Origin: Chloroflexota bacterium | GTDB lineage: Bacteria; Chloroflexota; Anaerolineae; UBA4142 | NCBI GenBank assembly: GCA_023381515.1 | Contig: JAMCQI010000061.1 | Span: 1-64,000 of the forward strand | Direction of reading: 5' to 3' | DNA length: 64,000 nucleotides | Shown here: piece by piece, positions 57,552 through 64,000 of the stretch | How the letters are laid out: every line of letters begins with the position of its first letter | How positions within the stretch are numbered: position 1 is the first letter of the stretch | Position numbers and translations under genes: made by a program | The notes under the pieces: model-generated | Told to the model about the DNA's origin: nothing | What the model saw: only the letters and a program-made list of their open reading frames with translations | Databases searched by the model: none

Positions 57552-59075
57552 ATGAAGGTCTATCTCGCTACGCTCGGGTGCAAGCTGAATGAAAGCGAAT
57601 TGGAGGGTTGGGCGCGCCAATTTGCCAGCGGCCGGGTCGAGGTCGTAGACGATCCTCGTCAGGCGGACCTCTGCGTTCTGAACACGTGCACCGTTACTCA
57701 CATTGCTGCACGCAAATCCCGTCAAATCGCCAGGCAGGTGGCGCGGGATAATCCGCAAGCTCGGGTCATTCTAACGGGTTGTTATGCCAGCACCGCCCCC
57801 GAGGAAGCAGCTCGGTTGCCAAATGTGGCACTCGTCGTTCCGAACGCCGACAAAGACGAGCTCGTACGCTTGGCCGGTCAATTGCTTGGCGACACCTTGT
57901 ACCAAAACACAGAGACGGGCTGCCGATTGCCTGAAGCGGCAAGTGGGCTGGTTCAGGCGACCGGTGTCGGACAACAGACCCCAGACGAGAAACGACATAC
58001 AACGGAGGACAGAGAACCAAAGGCAGCTGGGGGAGAAGGCACATCACGACTTAAGGAAGGTGGGTTGTGGATGCCGGACGGTGGAAAATCACGGTCCGCA
58101 TCACCGAGTCCCCAGTTGCGGACGCGGTCTTTTGTCAAGATCATGGACGGCTGCAATATGAGCTGCACCTACTGCATCATTCCCCTCGCGCGCGGCAAGG
58201 AACGCAGCCGGCCGCTGAGCGAGATCGTAGATGAGGTCAAAACGTTGGTTGCGGACGGCTTCAAGGAGATCATTCTCACCGGTGTCCAGATCTCTGTCTT
58301 TGAGAATATCCATGACAAGCTTCACGGATTGCGCGACCTCGTGGCGGCGATTTTGGGGGAAACGGGGGTGCCTAGGCTGCGCCTGACGAGCATCGCACCT
58401 TGGGATCTGGATGAGTCTCTGCTGGACCTTTGGAGCGATCCGCGCTTGTGCCGCCACGTCCACCTGTCGCTACAAAGCGGATGTGATACCGTTTTGCGGC
58501 GTATGCGCCGACCCTATACGTCGGAGCAGTTCTCGCGCGCCGTGCGGCTCACGCGCGAGCGCATTCCGGATGTCGGCGTCACAACTGACGTCATCGTCGG
58601 TTTCCCCGGCGAGAGCGACGTCGAATTCGAAATGAGCCTGCAGTTCGTCGAGTCCATGCAGTTCTCCCGAGTCCACGTATTTCCTTATTCCGCGCGCGAA
58701 GGCACGGTGGCGGCCCGGCTACCGTTGCAGGTCGCGGAGGCGATCAAACGAGCGCGGGTCACGGAGATGCAGGCGGTTGCGGAAGCGAGCGCGCGAGCTT
58801 TCATCCGCCATTTTATTGGACGCACGATGGATGTGCTCTGGGAAACCGGCGAGCCAACCGCAAATCGCAGCGGGAATGTGGGTGGCGAATCTGGGGATCG
58901 GGGTCGACCGGCTCTGATCTGGTCGGGGTACACGGATAATTACGTCCGTGTCCTCTCGGAGAGCACCGCCAATCTGCACAATCAGATAGCGGCCGTGCGG
59001 CTGACCCGGGTTGAGGATGACGCCGCGATGGGGGAGTGGGCGTTGGGAGATGAGGGTTTGGCGCCAGCAAAGTAA
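57552..59075 (+). CDS. mtaB: tRNA methylthiotransferase MtaB
   Basis: A 507 aa radical SAM enzyme that adds a methylthio group to t6A37 in tRNA. N-terminal UPF0004 domain with three Cys (TLGCKLNESE, NTCTVTHIAARKSR, LTGCYA), then the radical SAM motif CNMSCTYCIIP and a C-terminal TRAM domain. Between UPF0004 and radical SAM domains, about residues 135-190 are an extra low-complexity segment (QQTPDEKRHTTEDREPKAAG and onward) making the protein about 60 aa longer than usual. Near-leaderless start. Confidence 0.92.
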   Translation: MKVYLATLGCKLNESELEGWARQFASGRVEVVDDPRQADLCVLNTCTVTHIAARKSRQIARQVARDNPQARVILTGCYASTAPEEAARLPNVALVVPNADKDELVRLAGQLLGDTLYQNTETGCRLPEAASGLVQATGVGQQTPDEKRHTTEDREPKAAGGEGTSRLKEGGLWMPDGGKSRSASPSPQLRTRSFVKIMDGCNMSCTYCIIPLARGKERSRPLSEIVDEVKTLVADGFKEIILTGVQISVFENIHDKLHGLRDLVAAILGETGVPRLRLTSIAPWDLDESLLDLWSDPRLCRHVHLSLQSGCDTVLRRMRRPYTSEQFSRAVRLTRERIPDVGVTTDVIVGFPGESDVEFEMSLQFVESMQFSRVHVFPYSAREGTVAARLPLQVAEAIKRARVTEMQAVAEASARAFIRHFIGRTMDVLWETGEPTANRSGNVGGESGDRGRPALIWSGYTDNYVRVLSESTANLHNQIAAVRLTRVEDDAAMGEWALGDEGLAPAK

Positions 59076-59111
59076 GGTCTGGATTGAACTAAAGATGCTG
59101 GCTCAGGCGCT

Positions 59112-59140
59112 TTGCATTCCAGGTGAGTTGATGATATAGT
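59112..59140 (+). promoter_or_regulatory. promoter of the CBS-ACT gene
   Basis: TTGCAT (59112-59117) and TATAGT (59135-59140), 17 bp apart. GGAGGT precedes the ATG at 59206. Confidence 0.65.
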
Positions 59141-59205
59141 AAAGAGAGAGGCTCGTTCGCATCCCGCCTCGTCCCGTTAGGGCGAGAGCTACACGGAGGT
59201 GCTCC

Positions 59206-59886
59206 ATGTTGGTAGGGACTAGAATGACGCCCAACCCCATTACCGTCAGTCCCGACTCGTCGTTCGAAGATGCGCTGCAGCTTTTGCGTGAGAAAAAGAT
59301 ACGACGTCTGCCAGTCGTGGATAAACAGGGGAATCTGGTTGGGATTGTCGTCGAAAAGGACTTGCTTTACGCTTCTCCTTCTCCCGCGACCTCGCTCAGT
59401 GTCTTTGAGGTCCATTACCTCCTCTCCAAACTCCAGGTCAAGGACGTGATGACAAAGCGTGTCATCGCGGTCGGCGAGGATTGCCCGTTGGAAGAGGCTG
59501 CTCGCATCCTAGTCGACCACAAGATTGGCAGTCTCCCTGTCCTACGCGACCGCCGCGTGGTAGGCATCATTACCGAGACCGATATCTTCCGCACAATGGC
59601 TGAAGCGTTGGGTGGGCGAGCCAAAGGCCTAAGGATTGTCCTGCGCATCCCCGAGCAAAAGGGCGAGTTGGCCAAGGTAGCCTCCAAGATAGCAGAATGT
59701 GGCGGCAATATCATTAGCTTGGCTACCTTCCTCAGCAATGATACCGCTCATCGCGAATTGACGATCAAGCTGCAGGATGGCAAGAAAGATGATACTCTCC
59801 CTGCGCTCGAAAAGCTGGGAGTGCAGGTGCTCGACGTCAGGGAAATCACTTCGGAATATCAGCCGACATTGATTTCGTCGCGGTGA
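59206..59886 (+). CDS. CBS-pair protein with ACT domain (AcuB-like)
   Basis: A 226 aa protein. CBS 1 (about 5-60, IRRLPVVDKQGNLVGIV), CBS 2 (about 80-135, IGSLPVLRDRRVVGIITETDIF) and a C-terminal ACT domain (RIVLRIPEQKGELAKVASKIAE). CBS pairs bind adenine nucleotides and ACT domains bind amino acids, so it is a likely metabolic sensor. Homologues include AcuB of Bacillus. The target protein is unknown. Confidence 0.9.
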   Translation: MLVGTRMTPNPITVSPDSSFEDALQLLREKKIRRLPVVDKQGNLVGIVVEKDLLYASPSPATSLSVFEVHYLLSKLQVKDVMTKRVIAVGEDCPLEEAARILVDHKIGSLPVLRDRRVVGIITETDIFRTMAEALGGRAKGLRIVLRIPEQKGELAKVASKIAECGGNIISLATFLSNDTAHRELTIKLQDGKKDDTLPALEKLGVQVLDVREITSEYQPTLISSR

Positions 59887-59904
59887 CTTTGGTTGTTTGA
59901 TTTG

Positions 59905-59938
59905 CACCTCTCCCGGTATGGCGGGGAGAGGTGTTTTT
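59905..59938 (+). terminator. terminator after the CBS-ACT gene
   Basis: CACCTCTCCC / GGGGAGAGGTG stem followed by TTTTT. Confidence 0.85.
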
Positions 59939-59970
59939 GTAAACCGCGAAATCTAGTTTTCGATGTTTGC

Positions 59971-60000
59971 TTGGCGCAGAGGCGCAACGCGTGGTATAAT
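59971..60000 (+). promoter_or_regulatory. lepA promoter
   Basis: TTGGCG (59971-59976) and TATAAT (59995-60000), 18 bp spacing. The start would fall about 2 bases before the lepA ATG, giving a leaderless mRNA. Confidence 0.6.
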
Positions 60001-60008
60001 GCTCGGCA

Positions 60009-61823
60009 ATGGACGGTTCAAGAATACGCAACTTGTGCATTATCGCGCACATCGATCACGGCAAGTCCACGTTGACAGACCGGCTCCTGGAGTTTACGGG
60101 AACACTCAGCCGCCGAGAGATGGTCGAACAGGTGATGGACCAGATGGACCTGGAGCGTGAGAAGGGAATCACGATCAAGGCCAAGGCCGTCCGTATGCTC
60201 TACCATGCGCGCGATGGAAATGAATATGAACTGAATCTGATTGATACACCCGGGCATGTGGATTTTACATATGAAGTTTCGCGCGCCCTCGCCGCGTGCG
60301 AGGGCGCTGTTCTCGTGGTCGATGCCACTCAAGGCATCGAGGCGCAAACCTTGGCAAACCTCTACCTTGCCCTCGAGCATAACCTGACGATTATCCCTGT
60401 GGTCAACAAGATCGATTTGGCTTCGGCGCGACCCGAGGAGGTCGGCCATGACTTGGCGCGGCTTTTGAGCGTGCCAGAAGAACAGATCATTCGCGCCTCC
60501 GCCAAAGAAGGAACCGGGACCGAGTCCATCCTCGAGGCGGTCGTCCGCGACATCCCGCCGCCTCAGGGGGATCCTGCCTTGCCGCTGAGTGCGCTAATTT
60601 TTGATTCCAAGTATGATGCGTACAAGGGAGTCGTCGCCTATGTGCGTGTGGTAGACGGCGAGATTCACAAGAACGAGAAACTGGTTTTGATGTCGACCGG
60701 ACTGCCGGTCGAGGCACTCGAAGTGGGCGTGTTTCGACCTAAAATGGTGGCGGACGAGTCGCTCGCGGCGGGAGAGGTTGGCTATGTCGCGACGGGGCTC
60801 AAGAGCGTGCGGGATATTCAAGTTGGTGACACAATTACGCGAGCCGCGAGCGAAGGGAGCCCCGCTGCCGCGCCAGTCCCCGGCTTTCGACCTGCCAAGC
60901 CGATGGTATTTGCAGGTTTCTACCCGGTTGAGACGAATGACTATCCGCTGCTGCGGGATGCGCTCGACAAGCTCAAGCTGAACGACGCGTCGCTGACCTA
61001 TCTGCCGGAGACTTCGGCGGCGCTCGGCTTTGGATTTCGCTGTGGGTTTCTCGGGCTCTTGCACCTGGAAATCGTCCAGGAGCGCTTGGAGCGGGAATAC
61101 GACGTGAACCTGATTGCGACCGCTCCGAGTGTCGAGTACCGCGTTTTGAAGAATAGCGGCGATATTGTGACGGTGGACAATCCGGCAGAAATGCCTGATC
61201 CTGTCGAAATCGCCGAGATTGAAGAGCCCTGGATGAACATCCAGGTCTTTACGCCGAAAGAGTTTATCGGCCAGGTGATGGACCTCGTCACTGCACGCCG
61301 AGGCGAATTTGATAGAATGGAATACCTGGACGAAGCACGCGTAATGCTTGCCTATCGGATGCCGTTATCGGAATTGATAGTGGATTTCTACGATCAATTA
61401 AAGTCGAGGACCCGCGGCTACGCTTCACTCGACTATACGTTTGCCAACTATCGCGCCAGCGACCTGGTCAAGCTGAATGTGCTCGTGAATGAAGAGCCCG
61501 TGGACGCACTCTCCATGATTGTTCACAAGGACCGAGCCTTTACTCGGGGGGCAGCCCTGGCGCGCAGGCTAAAAGAAGTTATTCCCCGTCAGCTTTTTCC
61601 GGTGCCGATCCAGGCCGCCATGGGAGGCCGCATCGTCGCGCGCGAGACGATACGGGCGATGCGCAAGGATGTACTGGCCAAGTGTTATGGCGGCGATATC
61701 ACTCGCAAGCGCAAGTTGCTCGAAAAGCAAAAAAAAGGCAAGAAGCGGATGAAGCGGTTTGGCACCATCGAGATTCCGCAGGAAGCGTTCATGGCTGTGC
61801 TCAAGCTCGGAGAGGAAGAATAG
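60009..61823 (+). CDS. lepA: elongation factor 4 (LepA)
   Basis: A 604 aa ribosome-associated GTPase. G1 [10 protein letters not shown]3 DTPGHVDF, G4 NKIDL. The LepA-specific C-terminal domain is present ([13 protein letters not shown] at the end). It back-translocates or remodels stalled ribosomes. Length and order are canonical. Confidence 0.97.
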   Translation: MDGSRIRNLCIIAHIDHGKSTLTDRLLEFTGTLSRREMVEQVMDQMDLEREKGITIKAKAVRMLYHARDGNEYELNLIDTPGHVDFTYEVSRALAACEGAVLVVDATQGIEAQTLANLYLALEHNLTIIPVVNKIDLASARPEEVGHDLARLLSVPEEQIIRASAKEGTGTESILEAVVRDIPPPQGDPALPLSALIFDSKYDAYKGVVAYVRVVDGEIHKNEKLVLMSTGLPVEALEVGVFRPKMVADESLAAGEVGYVATGLKSVRDIQVGDTITRAASEGSPAAAPVPGFRPAKPMVFAGFYPVETNDYPLLRDALDKLKLNDASLTYLPETSAALGFGFRCGFLGLLHLEIVQERLEREYDVNLIATAPSVEYRVLKNSGDIVTVDNPAEMPDPVEIAEIEEPWMNIQVFTPKEFIGQVMDLVTARRGEFDRMEYLDEARVMLAYRMPLSELIVDFYDQLKSRTRGYASLDYTFANYRASDLVKLNVLVNEEPVDALSMIVHKDRAFTRGAALARRLKEVIPRQLFPVPIQAAMGGRIVARETIRAMRKDVLAKCYGGDITRKRKLLEKQKKGKKRMKRFGTIEIPQEAFMAVLKLGEEE

Positions 61824-61856
61824 TACTACAGCATCCCGGGACAACATCGAGGACTC

Positions 61857-62633
61857 GTGGCCCTAAAAACCCTGCGCGTCGAAACGTCTGACTTGATCAC
61901 GACGATTACACTGAACCGCCCCAGTGCGCGCAACAGCCTCAACGGTGAGCTCATGCGTGAGTTGCATGCGACGACCGAACAATTGCGCGGAGACGGGCAG
62001 ACCCGAGTGGTCATTCTCACGGGAGCGGGACGTGTCTTCTCCGCCGGTGCCGATTTGGATATGCTCGTGCGTATCGGCGAGTCTTTTACCCCGGAGCAGA
62101 CTCGCGCAGAGATCCGCGAATGGCGGACGACTTTTGATGCGCTCGAGTCGCTGCCTCAGGCGACCATTGCCGCCGTCAATGGGCTGACTTTTGGTGGGGG
62201 CGTTGTCCTCGCTCTTGCGTGCGATTTTCGGCTGGCTTCGACCCGTGCGATTTTCGGCCTGCCCGAAATTAAGCTGGGTATGGTGCTCGCCCTCGGAGGC
62301 ACTCAGCGGTTGACGCGTTTGGTGGGTCCAAGCGTGGCCAAGGAGATGATTCTGCGGGGCCGTAATGTAAGTGCCATCGAGGCTCAGCGACTGGGCCTGG
62401 TCCATAGGATCAGTGAGCCGGGTGACCTGATGGGACTGGCGCGGAGTTGGGCCGAGCGCGCCGTGGCTTACTCCCCCCGCGCCGTGGCGCTCGCCAAGCA
62501 GTTGATTGACGAGTCCTATGATCGCACAGCGGACGAATCCGCCGAGGCAGAAACGGCCGCGCAAGTCGAGTTGTTGCATTCCCCGGAATTCCTGGGACGT
62601 GTTCAGGTAATGAAAGAGAGTGGAGAGATATAG
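61857..62633 (+). CDS. enoyl-CoA hydratase/isomerase family protein
   Basis: A 258 aa crotonase-fold protein starting at GTG 61857. ILTGAGRVFSAGADLDMLVR and VNGLTFGGGVVLALACDFR supply the oxyanion hole; LPEIKLGMVLALGGTQRL holds one catalytic-type Glu. It belongs to the methylglutaconyl/enoyl-CoA hydratase group by eye. Unlike the copy in the tryptophan cluster, it stands alone, 33 bp after lepA. Confidence 0.88.
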   Translation: MALKTLRVETSDLITTITLNRPSARNSLNGELMRELHATTEQLRGDGQTRVVILTGAGRVFSAGADLDMLVRIGESFTPEQTRAEIREWRTTFDALESLPQATIAAVNGLTFGGGVVLALACDFRLASTRAIFGLPEIKLGMVLALGGTQRLTRLVGPSVAKEMILRGRNVSAIEAQRLGLVHRISEPGDLMGLARSWAERAVAYSPRAVALAKQLIDESYDRTADESAEAETAAQVELLHSPEFLGRVQVMKESGEI

Positions 62634-62671
62634 AGGTAGCGACCGCCAGCGCGTCATGAAAGGCAAGTCCA

Positions 62672-64000
62672 GTGCAGGTGCGCAAAGCAATCGTTCAGCC
62701 GGTCCCGGAGGTCGTCGTTCGTGAATCCGTCCAGTCTCGGGACCATGTCCTCCAGGTGCTGGGGCAGCTTGCGATCCTTGGCGTTATCCTCATTGTGGCT
62801 GCAGGCTTTCGTTTCTATGGTCTGGCCTGGGACCGCGGCTATCTTTTTCACCCCGATGAGCGCAAGATCATTCTGACTGCGGCAGGACTCCATCTTCCGG
62901 CCAGTCTCCCCGAGTTTTTCTCCTCCGAGAGTCCGCTGAACCCCAAATTCTTTGCTTATGGCTCACTGCCTATCTACCTCATCAAGCTACTAAGCCCTTT
63001 GGCCCCTGTAGGCGCGGTGAGCGTCCCGTTGCGGGAAAATAGCCTTGCCGGGTTGGCCTTAATGGGCCGGGTCGTGTCCGGCCTGTTTGACCTTGGCACA
63101 ATCGTTCTGATCTTTCTCCTGGGTCGCCGCCTCTATAATGCCGTCGTGGGGCTGATGGCTGCGGCCTGTGTGGCGCTCGCCGTTCTGCACATTCAGCTGT
63201 CGCACTTTTACGCGGTGGACACGCTGCTGACCTTTTTTGTGGTCGCGACCCTCTATTTTGGCGCGCGGTTGGGCCAAGATGGAAAAAGGCGGGACGAGGT
63301 TGCGATGGCGATCCTGTTCGGCGCAGCGCTCGCAACCAAAGCTACAGCGGCCCCGCTCATTATTCCTATTGTCGTGGCCGTGGTCAAGGCGAGGCGGATA
63401 CCAAGGGACTCTGCCCGGCTTGTGGCGAAAGCTGAGCCTCGATCCCGTCCGGAAGGCGCCTTGACCCGAGGACGGGTCGCCGTATGGCGTGAGCAGATTA
63501 CATGGACTGCGCGCAACTGGCGCGACCGGGTCTGGGCAGAACGGCGAACGCTCGCCAAGGTCCTCGGAATCGCGCTCGTCGTATTTGTCGTCACTCAACC
63601 GTATTTCCTTCTCGATCCAATTCAGTATTTTGGCCAAGTAGGGACTGAAGCGCTCGTGGCGCGGGGCTGGTTGGATTATCCCTATACAAGGCAGTACGCC
63701 GGTCGAATTCCCTTCCTCTATCAGATCATTCAAAGCAGCGTCTGGGGGATGGGGCTACCGTTGGGCCTCTTCGCCTGGCTGGGGAGCGCACTGTTCGTTT
63801 GGCAGTGGTGGCGTAAGCGCGATTGGGAGTCGCTCTTTGTGCTGTCTTGGGCACTCGTCTATTTCTTTGGCATCGGAGCACAATTCGCGAAATACTTGCG
63901 TTATCTCCTGCCGCTCATACCTTTCTTGGCTCTCATGGCCTCGGCGGCTCTTCAGAATTTGCTTGCGAACCTGCGTTTGTCGGATTCGGCGCCGTCTGCC
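62672..64000 (+). CDS. GT39/ArnT-like membrane glycosyltransferase, cut by the window edge
   Basis: An open frame of 443 codons from GTG 62672 (or 62678) to the right edge, with no stop. Hydrophobic helices, the early DRGYLFHPDERKII (a GT-C type DE/H acidic loop near residue 65) and later HIQLSHFYAVDTLLTFF are those of the PMT/ArnT family, which transfer sugars from polyprenyl-phosphate carriers in the membrane. AAAGG lies 8-9 bases upstream. The C-terminus is not in the window. Together with the DUF2723 and GT2 genes it supports surface glycosylation. Confidence 0.8.
   Translation, partial: MQVRKAIVQPVPEVVVRESVQSRDHVLQVLGQLAILGVILIVAAGFRFYGLAWDRGYLFHPDERKIILTAAGLHLPASLPEFFSSESPLNPKFFAYGSLPIYLIKLLSPLAPVGAVSVPLRENSLAGLALMGRVVSGLFDLGTIVLIFLLGRRLYNAVVGLMAAACVALAVLHIQLSHFYAVDTLLTFFVVATLYFGARLGQDGKRRDEVAMAILFGAALATKATAAPLIIPIVVAVVKARRIPRDSARLVAKAEPRSRPEGALTRGRVAVWREQITWTARNWRDRVWAERRTLAKVLGIALVVFVVTQPYFLLDPIQYFGQVGTEALVARGWLDYPYTRQYAGRIPFLYQIIQSSVWGMGLPLGLFAWLGSALFVWQWWRKRDWESLFVLSWALVYFFGIGAQFAKYLRYLLPLIPFLALMASAALQNLLANLRLSDSAPSA

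Noticed and set aside
1..64000. CRISPR arrays, insertion sequences, prophage, integrative elements
   Set aside because: No regularly spaced repeats, transposase, integrase or phage structural genes were seen.

Overview
The window is a stretch of bacterial chromosome of roughly 58-60 % G+C (estimated by eye). It carries no phage, transposase, integrase or CRISPR signal. The gene set is a partial nuo cluster, an Aquifex-type aconitase, an ArsA-HSP20 ATPase, fused EcfA ATPases, a DUF2723 membrane protein, and many GAF and HD-GYP signalling proteins. Together with leaderless or short-leader promoters of the TTGACA/TATAAT type, this looks most like a member of the Chloroflexota, possibly Anaerolineae-related. 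That assignment is inferred from gene content, not from a marker-gene tree.

Layout. 0.2-1.8 kb: hisS behind an attenuator-like leader. 1.8-9.5 kb (minus): an operon for a surface or lipid glycan (DUF2723 membrane protein, methyltransferase, GT2, radical SAM/SPASM, phosphodiesterase) with a DUF4258/YgiT-zinc-finger pair inside it. 9.5-13 kb: divergent arsA-like and aconitase genes. 13-17.8 kb (minus): a signalling operon of histidine kinase, GAF-GAF-HD-GYP and REC-GAF-GAF. 17.8-28.3 kb (plus): a tryptophan catabolic cluster. 28.3-32 kb: a structured leader and an alpha/beta hydrolase, a broken SGNH hydrolase, a coiled-coil protein and a GT1 glycosyltransferase. 32.4-40.9 kb: nuoA, E, H, (DinB-like), J, K, L, M, N. 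41-43.6 kb: free-methionine sulfoxide reductase and a NarL-type two-component system. 43.6-44.4 kb: an attenuator-like RNA, tRNA-Lys and rnpB. 44.4-50.2 kb: a Cys-rich protein, LysM lipoprotein, NUDIX, GNAT, class V aminotransferase and oligopeptide-binding lipoprotein. 50.2-53.9 kb: an ECF transporter with a long leader. 54-64 kb: dienelactone hydrolase, MFS, broken GNAT, HNH, MtaB, CBS-ACT, LepA, enoyl-CoA hydratase and a truncated GT39 membrane protein.

The most interesting system is the tryptophan cluster. Tryptophan 2,3-dioxygenase, kynureninase and a creatininase-family hydrolase (a candidate formylkynurenine deformylase) would yield anthranilate. A benzoate-CoA-ligase homologue would activate it to anthraniloyl-CoA. 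A flavin monooxygenase of the anthraniloyl-CoA/salicylyl-CoA hydroxylase type would open the attack on the ring. That enzyme is fused at its C-terminus to a PPOX-fold (F420- or FMN-type) reductase domain instead of the Old-Yellow-Enzyme domain known from the Azoarcus enzyme. SDR, enoyl-CoA hydratase, RidA-like and acyl-CoA dehydrogenase genes would finish the degradation. The dioxygenase itself contains a second, degenerate copy of its N-terminal half.

A second theme is RNA-level control. Several genes (hisS, tRNA-Lys/rnpB, the ECF operon, the alpha/beta hydrolase, the GT1 gene, msrC, acnA and a broken GNAT) have a good promoter, then a structured leader with a terminator-like hairpin just before the gene. 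I could not match any of these leaders to a known riboswitch or T-box.
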